From assembly GCA_016647705.1 (NCBI GenBank), contig CM028328.1, forward strand, positions 36,060,501 to 36,124,500: a DNA stretch of 64,000 nucleotides. Reading direction: 5' to 3'. This DNA comes from Eucommia ulmoides. Its lineage: Eukaryota > Streptophyta > Magnoliopsida > Garryales > Eucommiaceae. The notes under the pieces are model-generated. The model was not told the DNA's origin, made no database searches, and worked only from the letters and a program-made list of their open reading frames with translations. Each line of letters begins with the position of its first letter. Positions within the stretch are counted from its first letter, which is position 1. This document shows positions 34,094 through 45,559 of this stretch, one piece after another. A program made the position numbers and the translations under genes.

Positions 34094-35576
34094 TGATAGG
34101 TGTGAAAAACCTATCTATTTCTAAACCGAATTTGTTAGTTTTCAAGCATTTTAGTTATATTTAATTGTGTTTTAGTTTGTTTTAGTGTAAAATAGGTGAA
34201 GGGATGTTAAAGGGCAATAAACAAGTGAAAACGGTGGAGAAACGATAAACAAAATGTGAAAAACAGGGTTTCGATGAATGAAGACCACCGCCTAGGCGGA
34301 AAAGAGGCAGAATGTTGGAGTGCTGATGGGTTGAACCACCTCCTAGGAGAGAAAACCACTGCCTAGGTGAAAAAACGACAGAATGTTATGCCAGCAGCCA
34401 CCGCCTAGGCGAAGTTACCGACAAAAGCTTAACTGACTTAAAGCCACCGCCTAGGCGGTGACACTCTGCACATAAATATCTATTTTCAGATATTTTGAAG
34501 ATATTTCCAAACATTACCTATTTAACCCCTTTCTCCACCAAACCCCTTAGACTTGAGACCCTTACCTTAGACGTGAGAGGAGGCTCCGGTTGAAATTTTG
34601 GAGAGCTCTCTTTCACCTTAGTTAGGTTTAGGTAATTTAGGAAGTAGATTAGATTAGTTTAGGAGGTGTTCTTGGCCAATCCTTGAAGAGCTAGAAGAGG
34701 ATGTTCATCAACGGAGAAGAGGGAGCTCAGGAGGATTGTTCTTTGGCGAAAGTGGACTACTCCACTTTGATATTTGGCTTTTCTTCCCTTGTTTCCATCT
34801 TTGTATTTAATGTTTATTGTTTCTATTGATGATATCCTCTTGATTTAATGTTGTATTGGTTAATAACATGTTAGTGTAATTTAGAGATTAGTTAGGGAAA
34901 TGTGTAGTTATGTAAATACTCGTTTTGTTTAATATACGTTTCTTTAACGGTTGTTGCTTTTAAGTTCGATTGTGTTTATTATTTGATGATGATCTTAATA
35001 TTCTTGTAATTGTATTAGGGTTGGATTTTAGAATCTAGGGTTTGACACTCGGGAGAGGTAACCCTGGATTCGGACTAGGGTAAACACATCGTTACGACCT
35101 AACGACCCGGGAGGGCGTTAGTTAGTGTGCAATCGATGATGTTGGGTTAAGACTCACATGGACTAGAGTCATTAAGACATTGAGGAGGACCTCTTCGTCA
35201 ACACGAAGTTGCGTATTCCCTCATATTACACTCGGAAGAGGTGGTGGAGGAGTTTACGAACCGAGATTGTCGGATACCTAAACTCCGTTATTGTTAAATA
35301 AACGAAATCAAACGTGTATTAAGTAAACAAAATCAATCCCTAATTAATCAACTTAGTTAGAATTAACCCACTAATTGTAGTTTAGCTTAGTTTAATTTCA
35401 ATTCATGTCTTCCGTCATCAGGATAACATGAGACTACGTTAATTGCAGTATTCAATTCAATTATTCATACTTTTCTCTGTGGGAATGATATCCGATCTTC
35501 ATGATCCACTATATTAAAACTTAAACCTCGTATACTTGCGAGCGTAAGTAGGCATGCATATTTCGCACCCCTACCA
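34094..35576 (+). repeat. Solo LTR, subfamily B
   Basis: Exact target duplication GCTTG (34089-34093 and 35577-35581). Starts TGATAGGTGTGAAAAACC and ends CCCCTACCA. Array at about 34283-34460 includes the perfect 16-bp dyad CACCGCCTAGGCGGTG (34445-34460). Closely related to the B1 LTR. Confidence 0.94.
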
Positions 35577-35860
35577 GCTTGCTAAACGGGTCTTCTTCTA
35601 CTTCCTATATAAAGGTCATAACCCTAGCAGTTCTAGGTTTATAAAGTAATACACTGTTGTATACTCTTAGCTTTATTACACCACCTTTCTTCTTAGAATC
35701 CTATATTGATTCTCACACTAGAGGTGTAACGTCAGCAGGCCCACCCGTAGTGCATTGTTTTGCAAGAACCAAACTAAGAAAAAGTGAGTTAATATTCGTC
35801 GCCGACCATCATCCCGAGTCTTAACAGCTGACGTGTCTGGTAATCCATTTCCAACCATCA

Positions 35861-36118
35861 TTAGATAGCTGTTGTCTATGTGAATGACTTACTATTGTTC
35901 TTGCGCTCTCAATTGAATGGTCTCTCTGAGATTGAGACTCATAACAAACGACGGTAAACGTTTGAGGCAGTTGGCTCAAACGACTGTCCCCTAAAATGGT
36001 CCTCCCATAAAATCCCCAGCACTTTTGGGAAAGATCATAAGAGAAGTCCAAAATCTAGCTTAAGATTTCTAGAATCACGTCGAGTAGACATAATCTCATT
36101 AATCCCCTTTGCCCCCAC
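35861..36118 (+). other. Leader of Tat element 2
   Basis: Lies between LTR end and gag. I cannot see a clear tRNA primer site; the expected position (35861 onward) starts TTAGATAGCTG. No ORF. Confidence 0.45.
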
Positions 36119-37700
36119 ATGCATAGCAAGAGATGGTACTGCCTGCTAGCGAAACACGGCCCTCTACCGATCAAGGACGAAGGGTTTGACATGAAAAAAA
36201 CTAGGAAAAAGATCACTGCCCCACGTAGCAAGACCTACAAGAAAAGTTGGACAGGATCTGTACCTAGCGCAAAGAGCCATGCCAGCAAGTTAGAAATCGT
36301 AGAAGCAACACAAAACCTCCTGGATCGAACCAGACCCCCAGCGTCCACTCTCAGTTGGGACCACATGCATCCTCTGAAGAATTGGGTGATAGAACACAAA
36401 AGGCTTCTCGTAGAATAAAAGACGCACGACGTGACCGCACTACAAGAAAAACTCATAGGGTATCCAAGCAAACCCCTCCATGCTCTAGGAAAGGTTCATT
36501 GACGACCCATTCATTGCCCCAGGGCACGACCTAGGCCATTAGACCGATGACAACTTGCAAGAGCAAATTAGAGCTATACACGAGAAGCTAGGGTAGATTA
36601 GGAGGACAAAGCCTAGCGTCTACGATAGAGTAAAGTGAAATGCTTCTCTGTTTACCTCTTATGTGCTGATAGAGCCTGTCCCACCTAAATTCAAAATTCC
36701 ATCCTAGATCAAGACCTACCAGGGAGATTTTGATCTCGCAGATCGCCTCGATGCCTACCACGTGCACATAGACATTTGAGGAGCATTTGACGCAACCAAA
36801 TGCCAGACTTTCCAAGTCACTTTGGCCGGAGCTGTATGCAATTGGTATAAAAATTTGAATCCAAGTGGTTTTAACTCTTTTGAATTGTTTAGCCTTATTT
36901 TTTCCTATAAAACTATTAGCAGCAAGAGGTGGGCCAAGAACCCATCGCATCTCATGTCAATCAGATAAATGGAAGGTGGAAGACTAGAGGCCTACCTTAT
37001 AAGATTCCACTATGAGTTAGACTAAGTCGAGGAACCAAATGATAGAGTGGTTGTCAGTACCCTCATGTTCGGACTGCGATCAAGCCGGTTTTTACATGAA
37101 ATGGACCGCCGCTCCTAAGACCTTGTTCACGACTTTCGATTTTTCTACTGAGTTCCTCTTTGTTGAGGCCATCTGCATTGCTTAAACCTAATAAGAGGGG
37201 AGTGTCGTGAGAAAAAAAAAACTGATAAGCCCGATGATTGCAAATTTGGGCGGAATGATTCCCAACAAAAGAAAAAATGGGGCGAGGAAGAAAAAAACTC
37301 AACTGACCGAGTGTAGAAAGGGAACAAATTCTCTCGGTGTTGTCCTAACTACAGGCCTCTCAATACCTCGATAGCCACTATCCTAATGTAGATCGATGAC
37401 AAGAAGCTGCTCAAATGGCCTCATCCCATTAAGTTTAGTGAGAAAAATTACTAAGAAAATGAGTGGTGTGACTTCCATCGAAGTGTTGGACACTACAGCA
37501 AGGACTTCATTGAGTTAAAAAACGAAATCAAACAACTGATTTAAAGAGGCTACCTCAGAAAGTTCACTATCAAAGGAAGTCAGGATGAGCAATACCCCGA
37601 CGAGAAAAAAACAAGACTGAAAGTCCGAGGCAACATCCACACCATCAATAGTGGGTTTACTTCCAGAAAAACTTCCAAAGCCGAGCACAAGGCCCATACC
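36119..37700 (+). pseudogene. Gag of Tat element 2 (Retand-like)
   Basis: An N-terminal frame (36119-36418, 99 codons, basic) is followed by the capsid-like core in broken frames: PPKFKIPS and TYQGDFDLADRLDAYH at about 36670-36760, CQTFQVTLAGAVCNWYKNL at about 36800-36855, and HLMSIRxMEGGRLEAYLIRF at about 36950-37005. This is the order of Retand gag. A knuckle-like CDFHRSVGHYSKDF lies near 37469-37510; in relatives its last residue is Cys, so zinc binding would be lost. At least eight stops interrupt the frame, several of TGG-to-TAG or CAA-to-TAA type. Confidence 0.82.
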
Positions 37701-38275
37701 TGATACAGTAAATGCCCAACTGAAGAATACGTGTTCAAAGTCTCCAAGAAGCTGACTGCACTAGATGAGGTAATTTTCTTTACCGATGAAGATATTTGTG
37801 AAGTGCACACAACCCAAAACGACGCCTTGGTGGTTAGCTAGCAGATTCCAACTATAATGTGGGGAGCGTGTTGGTTGACAATGGCAGCTTAGTGGAAATT
37901 CTTAACCTGGTTGTCTTCAACATAATAGGGATCGACCAAGAACGGCTGAAGCCAATGCTGAACCCACTAGTCAAATTCGGAGGAGAAACTGTGAAGCCTC
38001 TCGAGTGGATTACGCTATAGATCCCAGCTTGCAAAGAGTTAAGGCATGCCACAATCGACGCACGGTTCATTGTAGTGGACTGCCTGTCAGCCTACAATGC
38101 CATCATCGGAAGATCGTGCCTCAATGCCTTGAGATCTGTCACCTCGATATATCAGTCCATGCTAAAGTTCCCCACGAATAATGGCATGAAAGAGGTGCGT
38201 AGAAGTCAAAAGGTGGTCAAGGAATGCTTCATGGCCGAAATAAAGCTTCCCGAAATGCCCTCTGCCAAATAACAA
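37701..38275 (+). pseudogene. Retropepsin of Tat element 2
   Basis: VIFFTDEDICEVHTTQNDAL (about 37770-37830) matches the IxFxDEDLxGVxxPHxDAL lead-in. The active site VDNGS is at 37874-37888, and a GGETVKPL flap-like segment is near 37979. Open from about 38030, VVDCLSAYNAIIGRSCLNAL then SIYQSMLKFPTNNG is the strongly conserved YNAIIGRP-LNxLxAVxSTxHxxxKFPT block. Frameshifts between these parts mean no active enzyme. Confidence 0.85.
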
Positions 38276-38479
38276 GCAAAGAGCGGGGGATTAATGAAGA
38301 CTCCTTACCAGGGGACATCATTGAGCACCCTTAAATAAGGGACATCCGGGACCCTCGAGTTAAGCTACTAAGTTAGCTGCATCCCCATCCTAATGAAAAC
38401 TAGATGACGTTGAAATCTATCTGACAAATTAAAACTGGACGGTTTAGATTAGAAGAGCCCTAACTGGAGGAATATGGAA

Positions 38480-39260
38480 CCAACTGGATATGCTCTTAAG
38501 CGACAACCATAATGTGTTTTCTTGCTCAAATGTGGATCTACTATGGATAGATCCAGATATCTCTATGCATCGACTGCATACGGACCCAATCTACCTGCCT
38601 ATCGGACGGAAGAGAAAAACGTTTGGACCAGAGAGGCAAACAGTGATTGAGGAAGAAACAAAGAAGCTTCAGGACACCAAGACCATCGAGGATATCAACT
38701 TTTCCATGTTGTCGGCCAACATAGTCTTGGTAAATAAGAAAATGGAGAAGTGGCATATGTGCATGGATTTCATCAACCAGAACAAGGCATGCCACAAAGA
38801 CTATTTTTCTCTCCTAAAGATTGACATGATCGTGGCACTACAGCTGGTTACGAGTCTCTTAGCCTTCTTGATGTATTCTCAAGATACATCCAGATCAGCA
38901 TATACCTGCCTGATAAGAGAAAGACAACACTCATCACCAACAAAGGACTATACTGTTACAGGGTTATACCTTTCGGACTGAAGAATGCTGGAGCCACCTA
39001 CTAAAGGCTGGTAAATAAAATGTTTGCTAAACTGCTCGGAAGGACTATAAAAATCTACATTGACAACATGCTTATCAAGAGTAGGAAGAACAAAGATCAC
39101 CTTGCTGACCTGTAGGAGTGCTTTGACGTACTCAAAAAGTATCAAATAAAGCTGAACCCTAGCAAGTGCATCTTTGGTGTCAGTGTTGGCAAGTTCCAAG
39201 GTTACATGGTGACCCGAAGAGGAATTAAGGCCAACTTGGAATAGATCAAAGCAATCATAC
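38480..39260 (+). pseudogene. Reverse transcriptase of Tat element 2
   Basis: The open frame 38490-38981 carries HRLHTDPIYLPIGRKRKTFG, an ANIVLVNKKMEKWHMCMDF block and NKACHKDYFSLLKID, the conserved fingers and palm start. A frameshift near 38845 moves GLYCYRVIPFGLKNAGATY to another frame (about 38945-39002). The catalytic box reads YIDNM at 39056-39070, where active enzymes have Y(V/I)DDM, so one catalytic Asp is lost. HLADL, KLNPSKCIFGV and GKFQGYMVTRRGIKANLE follow in order. TAA and TAG stops occur inside. Confidence 0.88.
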
Positions 39261-39860
39261 ACATGGAATCCCTAAGGAAGATAAATAAGGTACAAAACTT
39301 GACAAGACGAGTAACCGCCCTAAATAAGTTCACCTCGCAAAGCTCTGACAAGTGCCTTCATTTCTTTAAAGCTTTGCGTGGACATAAGAGTTTGGAGTGG
39401 ATCAACGAATGTGAAGGCACCTTTTAGGAACTCAAGAAGTATATCTCTAAACCTTATATACCCACCACCCCGAAGTCCAGATAGGAAATCATCATCTATC
39501 TGGTCACTTCAGCCATCGTTGCGAGCTCGCCCCTAGTAATCAAGGAACACGGGGTCTAGAAACTCGTATACTATATCATCCATACTCTCAACGGAGCAAA
39601 ATCTTGATACCTTCACCTAGAATTAATTGTGTACGCATTGATAATATCATCCTGAAAGCTTCGATGCTACTTCCAAGCTTATCCCTTGGTGGTGTTCACT
39701 AACTAGCTCCTAAGGGTTGTCTTACACCGACCTGCGACTTTTGGGCGATTGTTGAAATGGTCTATCGAGTTGGGATAATTCCACATCGAGTGTTGCTAGC
39801 TAACGGCCATCAAGGGTCAGGCATTGGCCGATTTCATCTCAAAGTTCATATTCCCCAACG
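39261..39860 (+). pseudogene. Gypsy-type RNase H of Tat element 2
   Basis: Follows RT directly: LTRRVTALNKFTSQSSDKCL then HFFKALRG (about 39298-39390) is the connection domain. ELKKYISKPYIP and IIIYLVTSAIVASSPLVIKE (about 39430-39545) start the RNase H fold. LRCYFQAYPLVVFTN, GRLLKWSIELG and AIKGQALADFISKF (to about 39848) finish it. Several stops, mostly CAG or CAA to TAG or TAA. Confidence 0.83.
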
Positions 39861-39887
39861 GACCAACCCCTAAAAGCACAGATAGCA

Positions 39888-41533
39888 CAAGGAACATGGA
39901 ACAACATTCGATCAAATACTGGATTGCACAAGTAGATAGATCTTCAAACTATAACGACTTGGGGACTAAAATTATGATCCAAACTCCCGAAGAAGTGATA
40001 AATTATTTTTTATTAATTTATCTCCCAATTTATTGTGTGGTTTTTGAGCATTTTATTTGTGTTTTTAATATCTTTTAACTTTATTTATATAGGTGCGGTG
40101 AATTGGGTTGAATTGGTTGAAAATCAAGACTTGTGGAAGGAATCAGGAATCAACAGGCACGTTCCAGCGCCTCCCAGACCATACCGACGGATCTACACTG
40201 TAGTGGGAGAATGGAGTGCTATAGTGCTCCCCCCAAACACAACATTCTACCCTATCCACATTGCAGCAGAAGAATGATGCACTGCAGCACACCTCCCAAG
40301 ATTGCCCTAATGTTAGTGGCAGTGCTGCAACACCCAAAACGGGGGATTCAGCGCCCATGCTCACGGAAGGGGTTGTTTTAGCTGAAATATTTAACGTTTT
40401 GAGTGGATAAAAAGGAGATATTCAACTGGAAATGGAGGTGAGCTTGGGGAGCCGACTTTCACAGATACCAAGAAGATAAATCACAGATTAGGAGGCTAAC
40501 GTAAAGAGATTGAAGGATTCTTAAAGAGTAGAGCTACGCTACGAATGATATTTGGATTTTTTTTTCTCCTCTACCTATCTTTTATTTTAGATCTTGGTTT
40601 GTTTTCTGTTGAGTGTGGAAATTGAACATGTATTCTTAATGTGTTATGGTAGATCTAAGAACAACTATGCGTAGCTAAATTTTCTTTATCTGGGGATTAA
40701 TGTAGTTCACTCGTACGATGTTTGATTGATTTGAAGTTTTGTTAATGGTTATCAATCTCTATTCAATTATGTTTGCCTCAGTAATGCTTCCAACTTATGC
40801 TCCCACATGATATCTTGGTTGATTTGAGAACTAGGGATCTGACACTCGGGAGAGGTAATTTTGGGTTCAGACTTAGGTTAAACACAATGTAAGTTTTAAT
40901 AGATCGGAAGATTATTAAAACTTGGGTAATCTATAAGGTCGAGGTAAAACAAATGTTTTCACCTAAATACTAGATAGGGATATCAGTTTTGAAGTGGTTA
41001 TATATTCTCTTACTTGACACTCTGGATAAGTAGTGAGAGAGCACGAGCGACCTTAATTTTTGAATGGGTTGATAATTATTAGCATAAACTGGAATTCATA
41101 AAGCAAATGTATGAAAGAATGAAGTTAATCCCTAGATATTTTATTCACATAGAGGTCCTTTCAATTCTTTTAATTTAATTAGTCTTAATTTCTTGGATGC
41201 CATTTAAATCTTCAATAGTCTAGATAGAATTGGGTTATTCTAATAGTAGTACTTAGCTTTTTCTAACTACAATTCTAGGGGATGATACTCGATTTTTGGA
41301 TCACTTTATTACTTGTTCGACCTCATGCACTTGTGAGTACACATAGTACATAATTATCATAACAAGAAGACATCCTGGAATGTGCCCTGAAGTTTACCTT
41401 CGAAGCCCCCAACAAAGAGGCCGAATACGAAGCCCTGTTATCCACCCTAAAAATATTCAAAGAGCTGGGTGCCACCAAAGATGAAATCTTCTATGATTTC
41501 CTCCTGATAGCTAATCAAATTAACATGGAGTGC
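39888..41533 (+). pseudogene. Second (archaeal-type) RNase H of Tat element 2, first parts, split by a solo LTR
   Basis: YWIAQVDRSSNYNDLGTKIM (about 39918-39980) matches the WxLxVDGxSNxxGxGAGIxL start of the additional RNase H that Tat elements carry after the gypsy one. The solo LTR 39996-41364 interrupts it. The frame resumes at 41370 with CALKFTFEAPNNEAEYEALL, KELGATKDEIF and LLIANQIN. The acidic residues in VDRSS and NEAEYEAL are kept. The A4/A3 nest interrupts again at 41539, and the last part lies at 52258. Confidence 0.85.
39996..41364 (+). repeat. Solo LTR, divergent subfamily D
   Basis: Exact target duplication AGAAG (39991-39995 and 41365-41369). Starts TGATAAATTATTTTTT and ends ATTATCATAACA, so the ends differ from the CTACCA type, but the body shares the skeleton: ACTCGGGAGAGGT at about 40843, GGGATTAATGTAGTTCAC and GTTAATCCCTAGA. 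The dyads have another core: GAGTGCTATAGTGCTC (40216-40231) and GCACTGCAGCAC (about 40278). Confidence 0.9.
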
Positions 41534-41580
41534 GTCGTTGGTAGTGGAATATTACGTCACTACTTTCACCGCAAATGTAC

Positions 41581-42929
41581 TGATATGTGTGATTTATCTA
41601 TTTATTTCCAAACCGGTTTTGTTAGTTTTAGAGTATTTTTTATAGTATTTTTATATGTTTTAATATGTTTTTATTATTTTTTCTATAAATCAGGTGTGTG
41701 GGGTGAAATGGTATGAAAACGGATCATAAATGATCAAATCAGATCCAGAACAGTGAGAAAATAAGCACGGAGGCAATATTCAGAACAGTAGCCCACCGCC
41801 GCAACGTCCAAACCACTGCTGCAGTGGTGAATATGCAGAGAGGGGCCTAATCTTGCTGGACATCTACAACCACAGTGGTGAAACTACAGAGAAGTCCCTG
41901 AACCCACCGCTGTCTCCACCGCTGCGGCGAAGATCAAACTGACATACACACCACCGCGGCGGTAAATCCCACCGCTGCGGCGGTCACTTTGCATGCAAAA
42001 TTAGATATTTTTTTATATTTCGAGCCCTATAAAACCCTTCCTCTCCCCCTATCTTCCAATTTTTAACACCCCCTAAGTCCCTTAGAATATATTTAGGGTG
42101 AGGTTGAGAGATTTTTGAGGGAGAGCTCACAACCCGAAGAAGAGGAAGAAGAAGGAAGTGATCGTTATTGTTTGAGCATGTTTAGCTCATTATTCATTGT
42201 ATATATGGTTATGGCCGTTAACTAAACATGGATTATCCTAGGGATTAATGTAAATTTATGAATATGTTGTTTGATTGAATTATGTTTCATTAGCGATTGT
42301 TCTTCGATGTTTGATTGTGTTTATCATTCTTGTATTGTTTATATGCTTAGAATAATATATAGAAAATACAGGGTTTGACACTCGGGAGAGGTAACCTCGG
42401 ATTCGGACTAAGTTAAACATAACGCGACAATCCAATAACCCGGGAGAAAGTTGGAGAGTGTGCAATCAATGACATTGGGGCGAGACTCACGTGACCTAGC
42501 ATCGTTGAGACGTTGAGGAGGACATCTTTGTTGATGTGAATTCGCATATTCACTCGTTTTACACTCGGGAAAGGTGGCGTGTGAGTTTACGAACCGAGAT
42601 TTTCGGATAAGTCGAACACTGTAAACGTAAACTAAAACAAGATTGAACACGTATTTGTAAACGAAGTTAATCCCTAGACAATCTATTCTCTCAAAACAAT
42701 ATGAATATAATATTTATAGTATAGTTAGATAGATTAGCATTTTATTATTAGTTTTATTAATTATAAATACATTTTTAGCACCTAGATAAAATTAGGTTAT
42801 GGTAATCACGGTACTCAATAATAATCTCAACCAATCCTTATGAACACGATACCCTTACTCTCCCTACATATACTAAAACTTGACCCGTACACTTGCGGTG
42901 TAAGTTAGCGACGTAATATTCTACTACCA
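41581..42929 (+). repeat. 5' LTR of A3
   Basis: Starts TGATATGTGTGATTTATC and ends CTACTACCA. Array at about 41790-41985 (for example CACCGCGGCGG), TATA CCCTATAAAACCC at about 42025, paired motifs at 42379 and 42562. About 80 bp present in the 3' LTR (about 46160-46240) are missing near 42166. Confidence 0.92.
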
Positions 42930-42935
42930 AGTTTT

Positions 42936-42953
42936 TGGTGCCGTTGTTGGGGA
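42936..42953 (+). other. Primer-binding site of A3 (tRNA-Asp)
   Basis: TGGTGCCGTTGTTGGGGA, 15 of 18 bases matching the tRNA-Asp complement; all differences are C-to-T. Confidence 0.82.
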
Positions 42954-43074
42954 TTGATTTTTTTATTATTATAGATTTTGTGAGTAAATGACCCAATTTT
43001 ACTTTAGGCATTTCTTTTGTGTATAAATGTTTCTTCGTAGTTTTTGTTTTTGTTTTCCTATAGGGTGCTTGAAG

Positions 43075-44024
43075 ATGTTAGATCAACAGGTACTCTTGCA
43101 TTTCTTTCAACAAAATTTCAAGCTATTTTATAGTGTTTGGGATCGATACAAGGAATTACTATTCCAGTTTCTGAACCATCGTTTCCCGAGGGAGTGTCAA
43201 CTACTGAACTTCTTCGATGGGTTACAAGCCGCAACCAGAATATGGCTTAAAATAGTGAATGGTACTACCTCTTTCGACCAACGAACTGCGGACGAAGCCT
43301 ATTGGTTGTTGGAAGACATGAAAGCCTTTGATTATTAGAGTTTCAATACTACGGCGCCATAGATTGACATTCCGGATCAAGATGTGGAGTCTTCCCCTAA
43401 CCTAGAAGAAGTGTTCGCTACTGTCATGGGGGAGACTCATAGAGTCTTGAGGGAAACAAATGACCAGATCAACGAGCACGAGGATCATCTTGATTATATC
43501 GAGATGGTATGCGCTTAAATTAATGCAACTATAACGTCTCTTCAGACGTAAATTAGTCAGCTTATCTGCTTGATTGAGGCCAAGTCAGACGCGGTGACAC
43601 TTAGAGATACAAATTCTACATTCATCAAAAGCCACTACTAGGAACCGAAAATGAGCGAAAGGAGCTTGGGAGAATTCAACTATACTTATCCGAATAAGAC
43701 GGTAACCCAAGCGTGGATCGACGATTGTGATTCGTCACCATTAGAGATTCAAAATGTGATGCCACCATCGATCCCAGACAATCATATTTACGAGGATCCG
43801 ATGTGGCTCACTTGTCCTTCACCGCCTTTAACAATGTCCTTTCATGCCCACCAAGTATATGAGCCGGTGGAGCATCCTGTTGAAAGCTTGGGACAATCAG
43901 AGCAATATCTTGCCAGTCTTGAGGGCGTACTGAACCAAGACCCGTATGTATTATTATTTAACACTTACTATGGGTGGAAGCCGCTTTTTGACGAGTCGTT
44001 CTCCGTGTCATGCAATGACAATAA
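43075..44024 (+). pseudogene. Gag-like ORF of A3 (best preserved of the family)
   Basis: From MLDQQVLLHFFQQNFKLFYS the frame is open to 43338 and holds VWDRYKELLFQFLNH, LLNFFDGLQAATRIW, TTSFDQRTADEAYWLLEDM; these match the central Athila/Ty3 gag block (AWxRxKxLLxxxPHHG, FYxGLxxxTR, KTxxEAYELLEEMA). A stop follows at 43338. After frame changes, the coiled-coil and QT-type motif region lies at about 43440-43570. An open frame at 43651-44064 covers the C-terminal tail with DCDSSPLEIQNVMPPSIPDN and PLFDESFSVS. A 1-base deletion just before the family stop (44022-44024) lets this frame run on to 44064. No zinc knuckle and no protease. Confidence 0.78.
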
Positions 44025-45559
44025 ACCACGCGTTTCTTGGGAGGTAACCCAAGGTAAAAAATAAGTTAAATACATCACAGCCGATTTGATTCGGAGGTGA
44101 GATTCTCTTGCCTCCTAGGTACGTGTTCTAAACCCCCTTCATCAACATGTTTTATATTCATATGTTGAGAATGATGATTGGGTCGCAGAGGACACTGTCC
44201 GTTTTAAGTTTAGCAATGATGTGTAGGATATTAGTATGTGTTATTGTTTTACCGTATTGCATGTTTGTTTAGTTTAGAATGTTTTTGTATTGTTGTTGTT
44301 GTATGCTGAGTTTTACGTTCATCTAGTCTGTTACTCGATTATGATATTACCCCCTGGTTCTTTTCGAGGTCAAGGGTAATACCCATGCATGTGTATTTTG
44401 TGTGATTGACAATGGTTTTGGTGAAAGTTATTGTAGATCCTAATTTGCGCAAGCACATAGACTCAAAATATTTCTATTCAATTAATTTAAGGCCGATTAT
44501 CGATTAGCCAAACTCATGACAATTTAAGGATTCTAGAACCTGATTAAGGGGAAGCTTGAGGCGAAATCCTAGGCAAGGTAGTTCAGGAGATTATTTAGGC
44601 ATTCTTTTTGTCACTTGAGCCTTTTTAAGCCTACCATGTTATATGTTTATCCCTCGTTACCCTATCGAAGCCTAAATGCCAATTTAATTCTGAACACATA
44701 AACAAATACCCTGGTGAGTTGATCTTTTTCCAAACCTAAATCATTGAATTAAAGGCACAATTTAAGTCATTCAAGTTAGCATTCGTATATGCTGCTTGAT
44801 GTAAGCGGTTGGGTTTAGGGCAAACTTCGAATTAGTTCAGTATTCAAGTACTCACTTGTCAATTTTTCATTCGTTTTTACCACACCCGTGAAACAATAAT
44901 AATCGAATAAGTTTTGGGGTGTGGTAAGTTTGAAAAACAAAAAAAAAACTATGTAAATATAGTAAATTTCCGTTTATTTTTTACAAGTGAGTACGTCGGT
45001 CTTAAATGTTTGTTTAGGATTATTTCCAATTTTTCTATGAGGGTTCGAGAGTGAATGTGCCAAGCATTGAGCCTTGGCCAACGTTAAGTTAACAACGTTA
45101 ACCTGTTTTCTATTCTGAAATACCCTTGGCCAAATATTCCAAAATCGAACCAAGTCCTTCTGATCTTTATGAACTTCCAAGCCTATATTAGTGGAGAGTG
45201 GACCCCAATCAAGTATATGGATATTCTAGTCCTTTACGGTTTAAGTCATGAGTTTAGTTGGTGGATAATCCAATCCAGTCGTTGTATAGCTATATTATTG
45301 AGTCTTGCACAAACACGTTAAAAGGATCTAGAATGGCGTTCACCATCATTGAATATCAAAATTCTAGAACACCACATGATATGACTGGAGGTTATTGAGG
45401 GGAAAATGACTTGGTCGATAGAAGAATTCAAAACTTGCATATCGTTATGTTTAGATTGTTTGTGTTTAGGTTGTTCATGTTATTTAATTAAGTTGTGTTT
45501 TTCATTTTAGTGTTAGTGTTTTGCTCAAGGAGTAGTAAAATTACAAGTTTGGGGATATT
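44025..45559 (+). other. Noncoding tail of A3
   Basis: Collinear with the A2 tail. Polypurine-like sites at about 44199 and 44909; the true tract GTTTGGGGATATT ends at 45559. Confidence 0.8.

Larger units (their letters stand above)
32320..35860 (+). repeat. 5' LTR of Tat element 2, split by two solo LTRs
   Basis: LTR pieces 32320-32526, 33947-34093 and 35577-35860 align in order with the 3' LTR 59894-60521. It starts TGATGAAGGAAAATT and ends CCAACCATCA. Piece three has CTTCCTATATAAAGGTC (TATA, about 35604). The right boundary is set by where homology with the 3' LTR stops. No recognisable primer site follows. Confidence 0.85.
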
